Assembly (NCBI GenBank): GCA_016705125.1
Contig: JADIYW010000015.1
Location: 1 to 56,410 of the forward strand
Source: Bacteroidota bacterium
Lineage (GTDB): Bacteria; Bacteroidota; Bacteroidia; Chitinophagales; JADIYW01
DNA: 56,410 bases
Direction: 5' to 3'
This document shows positions 6,553 to 14,046 of the stretch, one piece after another. Made by a program: the position numbers and the translations under genes. The notes below the pieces were generated by a model. That model did no database searches. It saw only the letters and a program-made list of their open reading frames with translations, and was not told the DNA's origin. Within the stretch, counting starts at the first letter, position 1. The number at the start of each line of letters is the position of its first letter.

Positions 6553-6704
6553 CAAATAAGGTAATAAGCGAAAAAAGACATATCCTGCTCTAACCGCTGA
6601 GCTACACTCCCATTTTTTTTCTTAATTTTGGTGGAAGTGATGGGATTCGAACCCACGTCCTGGTCGTTAAAAGCGAAGTAACTCTTTTCTACGACACTTA
6701 TTTG
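6553..6704 (-). ncRNA. Y-RNA-like RNA, copy 1 with permuted tRNA-like domain
   Basis: An 8-bp terminal helix CAAATAAG/CTTATTTG (6697-6704 with 6553-6560) is followed by TGTCGT, AGAAAAGA paired with TCTTTTTT (one G-U), and GTTACTTCG. The inner domain holds a T-arm (GTGGG-TTCGAAT-CCCAT, 6640-6656), CACTTCC-ACCA, a 17-base linker, GGGAGTG (6605-6611), TA, and a D-arm GCTC-AGCGGTTA-GAGC (6587-6602). It is the first RNA after the TROVE gene; there is no 5' tRNA half ahead of its 3' half, so a plain tRNA-with-intron reading fails. Bacterial Y RNAs bind TROVE proteins and carry tRNA-like domains. Confidence 0.75.
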
Positions 6705-6734
6705 ATTTATTTTTTTCAAAGAACTTTTTAAATA

Positions 6735-6761
6735 CACGCACAATTTTTATTATTGTGCGTG
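6735..6761 (-). terminator. Hairpin just after the TROVE stop codon
   Basis: A perfect 10-bp inverted repeat (6735-6744 and 6752-6761) with a 7-base loop starts 5 bases after the TROVE stop. No long T-run follows, so it could be a leaky terminator or a processing/stability hairpin separating mRNA from the downstream structured RNAs. Confidence 0.5.
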
Positions 6762-6765
6762 CGCT

Positions 6766-8283
6766 TTATAATACTATTTGGTTGATTTTTTGTATTGCAT
6801 TTCCTGAATTTTCCAAGGCATCCAATACATCAAAAACCTTATCAGACCAACCTGCAATTAGATACACGTCATTTTCTTTTATCTCAATTGGTGTATTTCT
6901 CAAACCAGCCAAATCGAACAGATATAATCTTGCATTTGGTGCTATTTTTTTATAGTTTTTCCAAGATTTTTCAAATGAATGAAAAGTTCCGTTGCTGTTC
7001 CAAAGTTGGACGTCGGTAAACAACATCACTTTATCTGTTATTTCCCTTCTCAAGATTAAATCTTCAATAACCAAATAGCCATTTGTCGAATAACCAACTT
7101 CACCTTCTCTTTTGTAATATTCATTTACATTCGATAAAACGGATCTTTTTGGCATATTGATTATTTTCCATTTATCACCAAACATTCCACTAACCACATT
7201 TTTGCATTTAGATTGCATCAACATTCCCAACATTAAACCAATATCATACAACATAATTTTACTTTTTGCTGATATGGTTTTTTGCATTGAACCTGAAACA
7301 TCACAACCTATTACAACCGAAGTCGATAGATCGAATCCTTTTATATTAATAGCACTTTGCGTAACTGCATTTTCTAAAGCATCTAAGATATAAGAGGTGT
7401 ATTTCGATTTCACTTCTTTTAATTCTCTGTATGCAGCCAAAAATCTAAATGGCAATTGTTTCGACTTTGTAACTGCTTCAGCATTAGATAAATAATTGCA
7501 AACTGCTTGTATATGATTTGCAGAAACATTGGCTTCCAAAATATTTCTTAAGTTTCTTAACAAAGCCATATAACCCAACTTTTTGCTTTCAATAAGTGCT
7601 TCCCATTTTTGGGCAAATGCTATTTGTTTTGCCTTTTCATTCTCAAATTTGGTTTGACCTAAAGCTGAAAGTTCCGTTTCCCAGGTATAAGGAATAGCCA
7701 AAGTATCAGTAGCAATCTTATTAAAAATGGTTTGTTGATTTTCATCTTTTGCTTTTGGGTGCACCAAAAATAAAGCATCTTTTAATTTTACCTCCGCTGC
7801 AGTATTGTATTTTGCAAACTGGTATTCGTCAAACTTATTGAAAGATAGAATCAAACCTTTTTGAATTTGTTTTGATAGTCTGTTCAGTTTTTTTGTACCC
7901 GTTCTTTTATTTGCTAATTGGTAATAAGCCAATAATTCTGCAATTTCATCCGCACGTTGCACAACACCGTTCACCGTTTTGCTTACTATAGATTGTCCAG
8001 AATTTTCTTTTGCCAATTCTACCGAAAGCACCAAAGGAACCGTACGCATATACATGGTGTTACGAGCATATATAGCTAACTTTCCGACAAACTCAGGACT
8101 ACATTTTTTTATCAATGATTGAATTCTTTCTAATCTATTGTTTCCTTTTTCGTAAAAAGAATTATTCAATCCTGTAGTTACCACTGCCGAATACAATTCA
8201 TATTCAGGTGTCATTTTAAATGCTTTCGAACCTTCATAGTTTGAAACTATTTTTTTCGTTTTGTTAAATACATTGAATCTCAT
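6766..8283 (-). CDS. TROVE-domain Ro60/Rsr-like RNA-binding protein with vWA domain
   Basis: The first 330 or so residues form a TROVE domain (NNSFYEKGNNRLERIQSL, PEFVGKLAIYARN, MRTVPLVLSVELAK). The C-terminal part is a von Willebrand A domain with the metal-site motif DVSGSM near residue 330. Length (505) fits bacterial Ro60 orthologues (Rsr). Ro60 is a ring that binds misfolded RNA ends and Y RNAs and hands RNA to nucleases; in several bacteria it is encoded in RNA-repair operons. Here five Y-RNA-like RNAs follow at once, the expected partners. The start ATG is preceded by a -7 box TATATTTG and, just upstream of that, a 6-7-6 operator. The divergent WYL gene probably controls it. The gene is intact. 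Confidence 0.93.
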   Translation of the reverse strand: MRFNVFNKTKKIVSNYEGSKAFKMTPEYELYSAVVTTGLNNSFYEKGNNRLERIQSLIKKCSPEFVGKLAIYARNTMYMRTVPLVLSVELAKENSGQSIVSKTVNGVVQRADEIAELLAYYQLANKRTGTKKLNRLSKQIQKGLILSFNKFDEYQFAKYNTAAEVKLKDALFLVHPKAKDENQQTIFNKIATDTLAIPYTWETELSALGQTKFENEKAKQIAFAQKWEALIESKKLGYMALLRNLRNILEANVSANHIQAVCNYLSNAEAVTKSKQLPFRFLAAYRELKEVKSKYTSYILDALENAVTQSAINIKGFDLSTSVVIGCDVSGSMQKTISAKSKIMLYDIGLMLGMLMQSKCKNVVSGMFGDKWKIINMPKRSVLSNVNEYYKREGEVGYSTNGYLVIEDLILRREITDKVMLFTDVQLWNSNGTFHSFEKSWKNYKKIAPNARLYLFDLAGLRNTPIEIKENDVYLIAGWSDKVFDVLDALENSGNAIQKINQIVL

Positions 8284-8318
8284 TTTATTTCGTTTTAACT
8301 TGTTTAATTTTGATATTG

Positions 8319-8356
8319 CAAATATAGTAGCTCTTCTGCGTAGTATACTTGCGCAG
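8319..8356 (-). promoter_or_regulatory. TROVE promoter: -7 box plus operator copy 1
   Basis: On the minus strand TATATTTG (8326-8319) fits the Bacteroidota -7 consensus TAnnTTTG. The site TGCGTA-GTATACT-TGCGCA (8337-8355) lies where the -33 element would be, and no good TTG box is present there. That placement suggests an activator-dependent promoter, with the divergent WYL protein as candidate (inference). Confidence 0.6.
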
Positions 8357-8446
8357 TAAAATATTTTTCTAAAATAAAAATTATATTATTGATTATCAAT
8401 AAATTACAGCTAAATATATTTTAAAAATTTTCTCAAAATAAAAATA

Positions 8447-8465
8447 TACGCAGGTAGATTGCGTA
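8447..8465. promoter_or_regulatory. Putative operator (6-7-6 site, copy 2) upstream of the WYL gene
   Basis: TACGCA and TGCGTA are perfect inverted arms with a 7-base spacer, the same geometry as copies 1 and 3. It lies 42 bases before the WYL start codon, next to a loose -7-like TATAGTTTTA (8481-8490), so autoregulation is plausible. Confidence 0.6.
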
Positions 8466-8506
8466 GTATGATGTAATTTTTATAGTTTTACATAAAGTTT
8501 TTATAT

Positions 8507-9532
8507 ATGTCTATTAATAAATTGGCACTAATTCGATACAAAACCCTTGATGAATGTTTACAAAACAAACATAAAAAATGGACACTCGAAAAATTGATTG
8601 ATAAAGTATCTGATGCTTTATATGAATTCGAGGGCATTACTTCTGGAATTTCGAAGCGAACCATACAAGCTGACATTCAATTGATGAGGAGCGATAAATT
8701 AGGTTATAACGCTCCTATTATTGTAAAAGACAAAAAATATTATTGCTATGAAGATTCAAATTATAGTATTACAAAAACACCAATAAACAATACTGATTTA
8801 GCTAAAATGCGGGAAATTGTGGATGTTTTAAAACAATTTAATGGGTTTAATTATTTTGAAGAAATGAGTGAAATGATTGCCAAACTCGAAAATAATTTAT
8901 ATAAATCAAGCAATAAAAGCAGGAATTGTATTCAGTTTGAAAGTAATAAATTATTGAAAGGTTTAGAGTTTATAAATCCATTGTATCAAGCTGTTTTAAA
9001 TAAGATTCCATTGCTGATTGAGTACAAATCGTTCAAAGCACAACAATCACAAGAACAAATATATTTTCCTTTTTTGCTCAAAGAATATCGAAATCGTTGG
9101 TTTTTGATAGTTAAACCTAAGAAAGGAAAGATGTTGCTCACTTTGGCACTAGATAGAATTATTGCTTTTCAAGAATTACCCAAAGAACCTTTTGTTGAAT
9201 ACGATTCAATCAATTTTGACACTTATTATGATGATGTTATTGGGGTAACTAAAACGGAAAAGGATAGAGCACAAAAAGTGGTATTACAAATTGAAAAGTA
9301 TAACGCTCCTTATGTACTAACCAAGCCATTACACGATTCTCAAATTATTTTAAAACACGATAATGATGGTATCATTTTAAGTATAAATGTTGTAATCAAT
9401 TTCGAATTGGAACGAGAAATACTTGGCTTTGGTGAAAGTATAAAGGTTTTATCCCCAAGAAACCTAAAGAAAAAAATTGAAAATAGACATAGAAAGGCTA
9501 TAGAAAACTATGAAAGAAAAGAGGAAAGTTGA
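8507..9532 (+). CDS. WYL-domain transcriptional regulator of the RNA-repair island
   Basis: Residues 1-75 carry a helix-turn-helix of the YafY/DeoR-like type (TLDECLQNK, SKRTIQADIQLMRS). The centre (about 145-225) is a WYL-type domain (IPLLIEYKSF, FPFLLKEYRNRWFLIVK), followed by a WCX-like C-terminal extension. WYL proteins bind nucleic acid or nucleotide ligands and often control phage-defence or DNA/RNA-damage operons. The gene is divergent from the TROVE gene with a 223-base shared region holding two copies of the 6-7-6 operator. A third copy precedes hen1, which makes this protein the likely regulator of the whole island, possibly sensing broken RNA ends (inference). The start was chosen at the first ATG, before a complete HTH. 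Confidence 0.9.
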   Translation: MSINKLALIRYKTLDECLQNKHKKWTLEKLIDKVSDALYEFEGITSGISKRTIQADIQLMRSDKLGYNAPIIVKDKKYYCYEDSNYSITKTPINNTDLAKMREIVDVLKQFNGFNYFEEMSEMIAKLENNLYKSSNKSRNCIQFESNKLLKGLEFINPLYQAVLNKIPLLIEYKSFKAQQSQEQIYFPFLLKEYRNRWFLIVKPKKGKMLLTLALDRIIAFQELPKEPFVEYDSINFDTYYDDVIGVTKTEKDRAQKVVLQIEKYNAPYVLTKPLHDSQIILKHDNDGIILSINVVINFELEREILGFGESIKVLSPRNLKKKIENRHRKAIENYERKEES

Positions 9533-9604
9533 AGATTTTATCCTTTTGATTTTTTTATAAATAATAGAAAAAGCACACATTCCTTAAAATTAACTTAACA
9601 ATTT

Positions 9605-9635
9605 TTTGGTATTTGTAATTCTTGTATTATATTTG
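9605..9635 (+). promoter_or_regulatory. Promoter of the PI-PLC-like lipoprotein gene
   Basis: TATATTTG (9628-9635) is a perfect TAnnTTTG -7 box, with TTTTGG ending near 9609 about 19 bases upstream as the -33 element. The start codon follows 14 bases after the -7 box. Confidence 0.6.
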
Positions 9636-9649
9636 GTTAATTATAAACC

Positions 9650-10831
9650 ATGAGAAAAATTTTATTTACCCTTTCTGTCGTAGTCCTTTTTTCTTGTAAA
9701 AAGGAAGGAATCAATGAAAAAATTTTATTTCCTATAGAGAACAAATTTGATAATCTAAAAATTAATCAAATGCAATTTGTGGGCAGCCACAATAGTTATC
9801 GAATTAAAACAAACCCTAAAATTTTAAATTTTCTTTTTTCTATTCAAGCGGTTCTTCCTTCAGATCTTGCTCCCGAATCGCTAGATTATGAACACCTTAC
9901 ATTGACAGAACAATTGAATGACTATGGAATAAGAAACTTAGAAATAGACATTTATAACGACCCAATTGGAGGGCAATTTTCAAAAAGAAAATTAAATGCG
10001 CTCGTTGGTGAATCTGTAAATGCAAATATTCCTAGTTTGTTTGATCCAGGTTTTAAAGTACTTCATATTCCAGATGTGGATTATAATACCCATAATTTTA
10101 CTTTCAAAAGTGCCATTCAAGAAATAAAAAATTGGTCGGATGCCAACCAAGATCATTTGCCTATTTTTATTTATATCGAACCAAAAGAAACGTCTGTCGA
10201 AAATTATTTGCCTTTTTTGCCTTTTTCAAAAGTAATCCCTTATACGCTTGAGTCGATGGATGAATTTGATGCTGAAATTAAGGCTGTTTTCGGAGAAAAT
10301 TTAGAAAATGTTTTTTCTCCCGACGAAATGATTGGCGATTTTGCCACATTGGAGGAAGCAGCACTCGCAAATATTTGGCCTTCTTTAAAAGAAACTAGGG
10401 GAAAAATATTTTTTATAATTGGCGGTTCAGATGATTTTAACCAAAAATACACCACCAACCATCCCAATTTATCTAATAGAGTTTGTTTTTTATTTAGTGA
10501 GCCTGGTGTGGCAGAAGCTGCTTTTTTATTAATGAATGATGCCAAAGAAGATGAACTAAAAATACAGAATTTGGTGAAAAAAGGCTATATGGTTCGAACT
10601 TTTACTGATAATACGTATGAGGCGAAAAATAACGACTATACCAAATCAATAGCTGCATTAAATTCAGGTGCTCAAATTCTAACTACCGATTATTACCGAC
10701 CAGATGTAAGGTGGAGCACTTATAAATTTAGATTGCCAAATGGCGCAACTGCTCAAATAAATCCATTTACTGGCAATGTTGTTGATAAAAGAAAATATAT
10801 TTGGGATATAGGATTTCCTCTTTCAAAATAA
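9650..10831 (+). CDS. Ca2+-dependent phosphoinositide-specific phospholipase C-like lipoprotein
   Basis: The signal peptide ends in a lipobox VLFSC (Cys16), so the protein is probably a lipoprotein. The catalytic barrel begins with FVGSHNSYR (His47 as first catalytic His), followed by LNDYGIRNLEIDIYNDP, which supplies the Glu/Asp metal ligands. FKVLHIPDVDYNTHNF then gives a second histidine region. These features match the bacterial PI-PLC family with a Ca2+ site. It would hydrolyse phosphoinositides or glycosylphosphoinositol-like lipids at the cell surface. It converges with the GH31 gene, with 2 bases between stops. The exact substrate cannot be read from sequence. Confidence 0.8.
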   Translation: MRKILFTLSVVVLFSCKKEGINEKILFPIENKFDNLKINQMQFVGSHNSYRIKTNPKILNFLFSIQAVLPSDLAPESLDYEHLTLTEQLNDYGIRNLEIDIYNDPIGGQFSKRKLNALVGESVNANIPSLFDPGFKVLHIPDVDYNTHNFTFKSAIQEIKNWSDANQDHLPIFIYIEPKETSVENYLPFLPFSKVIPYTLESMDEFDAEIKAVFGENLENVFSPDEMIGDFATLEEAALANIWPSLKETRGKIFFIIGGSDDFNQKYTTNHPNLSNRVCFLFSEPGVAEAAFLLMNDAKEDELKIQNLVKKGYMVRTFTDNTYEAKNNDYTKSIAALNSGAQILTTDYYRPDVRWSTYKFRLPNGATAQINPFTGNVVDKRKYIWDIGFPLSK

Positions 10832-10833
10832 TC

Positions 10834-13065
10834 TTACTCTGCTAGACCTTCATCAATCAAGTTATTTCTAAATTGAATGCCATTGGTAGAGTTTTCCTTA
10901 TAAAAAACTGCTGGCTTATCTACCAAATTAGTTATAGTAAATGATTGTCCATTGCTACTTAGAATTGTTCCATCCCACAAATTAATCCATCTGCCATTTG
11001 GTAAATAAATATTTGTCTGAACTTTATTCTTTTCCAAAACAGGCGCAACCATAAATTCGGAACCAATCATAAATTGCTCAAAAACAATATCTTGTGTTTT
11101 TAAATCATTTTGAAATTCCAAATATGGATGTCTGATAACGGGAATGCCTGTTGAGTTAGCTTCGTCAATTAATTGTTCTCGGTAAAAACCCCAAGCCTTA
11201 TAAATTTTGGCATATTTAGCAAAATGCTCTAAGGTTTCATCGCTATCAAAAATCTGGTAATTCTTATCTGGATTTAAGCCTTCATGTGTTCTAAAAACTG
11301 CTGTAAACGCCGACATTTCAATCCATCTTTTAAGCAGTTCTTTGCTTCTAACATAATTTTTCACAATTGGGTAAGTAACCGTTGTATAACCTCCAATATC
11401 ACTGTGATTTAAACTAAATCCTGAAATACCAGCACTCATTAAACCAGTCATGGCCGATTTTATACCATCGTTTTGTCCCCAATCCACAAGTTGGTCGCCT
11501 TGCCAAAAAAGGGTTGAATATTTAGGACTTTGCGTAAATCCTGACCTTGCAAAAAAGACCATTTCATCGCCATATCCACTTTCTTCAATAGCCTCCCTAT
11601 TTATTTGCATCCATACTTCGGTATATTTATTATGGTAGTCTTTGGGCGATTCGCCCGAAAACAAAACTGCATCGTAAGGCAAAGCCTCCGCAAAATCTGC
11701 CATCCATCCTTTTAATCCTCTTGCAATTAACTCATCTTTTATAATTTCTTTTATCCATACTCTGCAGGCAGGATTTGTAAGATCTATTATTCCTGCATCA
11801 AAGGATGTTTGTTTTATTAAATATGGATCGCCATTTTCTTTTTTTACCAAAAATCCATTTGTTCGAGCCTCCAAGAAAATGTTACGTCTAATATTCGTTT
11901 TTTGTCCATAAATATTGGCAATAAATGGATTAATATAGCCTAAAAGTCTTATATTTTTTTTGCCCAAAGTGTCAACCAATTCATCCCAATTTGGATATCT
12001 GTCGTTATCGAGTTCCCAATTCCACCACAATTGCTTGCCTACAATTGTAGTTCGTTGGCCTATCCAATCTTGCACCCAAAAAGCAGCAATTGGTGTTCCT
12101 TTTTCTTCAAGTGCCGCCCATTCATCATATAATTTTTCGGTTCCTCCTTGTAAGCCAATTATCGCGCCCTCGCCTACCCAAGAAGGTAATTTGCGCATTC
12201 TTCCGCTGTAAGTGGTGTATTCGGTTATCAATTCTTTCGGCGAATTACCTGAAATAATATTACCAACTAAATGACTCGACCAAGTATCAATTTGAACTTT
12301 ATCTGATTCCGTCAAATCAAATACCGAATAATTTGTGTTTTCTAAATATAATGACCGATTAGAGGTACTTATATAATGAGGAACAGAAATATAATTGCTC
12401 GTTTCGTTTCCACCTGAAAGGCCCAAAACAGCATTGATTATTGGGTCTGTAATATCACCTCTTCCAACTCCTTGTTCATTTACCCAAATGGGTATTTTTT
12501 TTCCTTTATTGTTGAAAAAAGAACACTGCTCACCAAAGCCATAAAAAGCCTCTTCCTCTTCTGCGGAATAAGTAAAATATACTCTATTAAATGTATTGTT
12601 TTCAAAATTGACATCAAAATTTAATTGATTATCGCCATTTGATTTAAATATTAAAGTATAGGCAGTTTGAACTGCATTATTATAAACCTTTCCTTTTATA
12701 ACTAATTGATTGTTAATTAAATCGATATTTTCAATACTTTGATTCGACAATATTTCAATGATTTCCTCCTCAAAAACAAACGAACCTCTACTGTCTTCCA
12801 CCATGTCTATTGCTTGAGCGCCATGTATAAATCCCTTTCCTTGAACTGATGACCAAATAGACTTCGATAAATCCGATTGATTTGTAATGTCAAATTGTAA
12901 TAGCTGTGCATTCCAAGAAATTATAAATGGCCCAATATCATAATTTTTGCTTGGTAATTGATTAATATCTACTATTAAATTGGGCACTAATATTGCAGCT
13001 TTTGCCTCACAATTAGTAAGTAATATAATAAGTAAGAGTGAATATACTTTTTTAAATAAATGCAT
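10834..13065 (-). CDS. GH31 glycoside hydrolase lipoprotein, sulfoquinovosidase (YihQ)-like
   Basis: The N-terminus has a lipobox LLTNC, so the enzyme is likely membrane-anchored. The GH31 catalytic barrel carries the nucleophile in GWMADFAEALPYD (near residue 455) and the acid/base in the FWQGDQLVDWG segment (near 523). VQDWIGQRTTIVGKQLWWNW resembles the Gln/Arg/Trp segment that YihQ-type sulfoquinovosidases use to hold the sulfonate, so release of sulfoquinovose from plant sulfolipid is plausible; a plain alpha-glucosidase remains possible. The length of 743 is somewhat over YihQ because of the longer N-terminal beta domain. The T9SS-tailed protein gene lies 19 bases upstream, a probable operon for outer-surface proteins. 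Confidence 0.82.
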   Translation of the reverse strand: MHLFKKVYSLLLIILLTNCEAKAAILVPNLIVDINQLPSKNYDIGPFIISWNAQLLQFDITNQSDLSKSIWSSVQGKGFIHGAQAIDMVEDSRGSFVFEEEIIEILSNQSIENIDLINNQLVIKGKVYNNAVQTAYTLIFKSNGDNQLNFDVNFENNTFNRVYFTYSAEEEEAFYGFGEQCSFFNNKGKKIPIWVNEQGVGRGDITDPIINAVLGLSGGNETSNYISVPHYISTSNRSLYLENTNYSVFDLTESDKVQIDTWSSHLVGNIISGNSPKELITEYTTYSGRMRKLPSWVGEGAIIGLQGGTEKLYDEWAALEEKGTPIAAFWVQDWIGQRTTIVGKQLWWNWELDNDRYPNWDELVDTLGKKNIRLLGYINPFIANIYGQKTNIRRNIFLEARTNGFLVKKENGDPYLIKQTSFDAGIIDLTNPACRVWIKEIIKDELIARGLKGWMADFAEALPYDAVLFSGESPKDYHNKYTEVWMQINREAIEESGYGDEMVFFARSGFTQSPKYSTLFWQGDQLVDWGQNDGIKSAMTGLMSAGISGFSLNHSDIGGYTTVTYPIVKNYVRSKELLKRWIEMSAFTAVFRTHEGLNPDKNYQIFDSDETLEHFAKYAKIYKAWGFYREQLIDEANSTGIPVIRHPYLEFQNDLKTQDIVFEQFMIGSEFMVAPVLEKNKVQTNIYLPNGRWINLWDGTILSSNGQSFTITNLVDKPAVFYKENSTNGIQFRNNLIDEGLAE

Positions 13066-13084
13066 AATTGATTGTTTGTAAAAA

Positions 13085-13864
13085 TTATTGAAGAATTACT
13101 TTTATTGTTTTTTGAGCTTCATTATCGAAAATTTTCACGAAATAAATACCTTGCGTTAAGTCTGAAAAATCAATATGTTCAATTATAAACTGTTCATTTC
13201 CAATGAAATTTTGTTTATAAACAATTCCCGAAATATCAAATATCTGATATTGGAGTAGTTTCTTTTCTACATTTTCTATTTTTAATATTGCATGATTCGA
13301 AATTGGATTTGGAAATAAATCTATTTTTGCATTCAAATTAATCGAACCAATTCCACTTGGTTTCTCCACTTTCGAAATCTTAATATCATCTATATTAAAA
13401 TAAGTAGCTGGAAATCTTCCCGATCCTTTATACTCAAATTTTATTATGCTTGCTTCTGCCCCATTTTCGCCCAATTCGATGGAATCTAGTTGCCACAACG
13501 AGTTGTTTCCACCACCAAAACTGCCCATTCTTTTCCAATTCAAACCACTATCAATCGAAAAACTTATTATGGTAGAATCTGGATTGCTATTGCCATTCTC
13601 AGACCAATTAAAATATAATCTATAGTAACCACCGCCTGACAAATTTAAAATTGGAGTAACTAATTTCTCATTTTTATATTTAGGGTGAAACCTGAAAAAC
13701 TTACTTTTTTCCACACCAATTAAATGTCCCAATTCCCCTTTATCTGATACTTGCCAAGTTTTTTTTGGTAAGCCTAACTCAAAATCCTCTTTTAAAATAT
13801 CTTGTGCTTTTAGGGTTGAAAAACTAAAAAAAAACAATAAATAAAATGTAATTATTTTTTGCAT
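13085..13864 (-). CDS. Secreted protein with type IX secretion sorting domain
   Basis: The signal peptide (MQKIITFYLLFFFSFSTLKAQ) begins at the ATG at 13864; an ATG 24 bases further up is also in frame. A beta-sandwich region of jelly-roll type (EDFELGLPKKTW to YFNIDDIKIS) is followed by a C-terminal sorting domain: IDLFPNPISNHAIL, then YQIFDISGIVY, and GIYFVKI before the basic end TIKVILQ. Such tails direct export by the type IX system and are cleaved at the surface. It shares an operon with the GH31 gene. The jelly-roll might bind carbohydrate, but no ligand can be named. Confidence 0.8.
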   Translation of the reverse strand: MQKIITFYLLFFFSFSTLKAQDILKEDFELGLPKKTWQVSDKGELGHLIGVEKSKFFRFHPKYKNEKLVTPILNLSGGGYYRLYFNWSENGNSNPDSTIISFSIDSGLNWKRMGSFGGGNNSLWQLDSIELGENGAEASIIKFEYKGSGRFPATYFNIDDIKISKVEKPSGIGSINLNAKIDLFPNPISNHAILKIENVEKKLLQYQIFDISGIVYKQNFIGNEQFIIEHIDFSDLTQGIYFVKIFDNEAQKTIKVILQ

Positions 13865-14012
13865 ATGAATTGATTTAATAAGTTTCAAAAATAGGGAAAA
13901 TAAGTTACCGCAGGTAACAGAAATTTATATAAATAGTTTTAAAAATTAACTAAAAAAAAGTTAAAAATTAAATTCGAAATAATAAACCAATACTCGCTAA
14001 TTTTAAAACGCC

Positions 14013-14020
14013 TACCTTTG
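14013..14020 (+). promoter_or_regulatory. -7 box of the outer-membrane receptor gene
   Basis: TACCTTTG exactly fits TAnnTTTG and lies 26 bases before the start codon at 14047. A -33 TTG is not obvious. Confidence 0.5.
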
Positions 14021-14046
14021 TCTTACCAAACAATTATTAATCAGTT

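Noticed and set aside
6448..6613. Reading copies 1-2 as one normal tRNA with a long intron
   Set aside because: The first 3' half would lack a 5' half, no anticodon stem can pair across the gap, and acceptor changes covary only in the permuted reading.
6519..6743. A 74-codon minus-strand frame within the structured RNA region
   Set aside because: It covers copy 1 and part of copy 2 of the RNAs, has no protein-like composition and changes with the RNA repeats.
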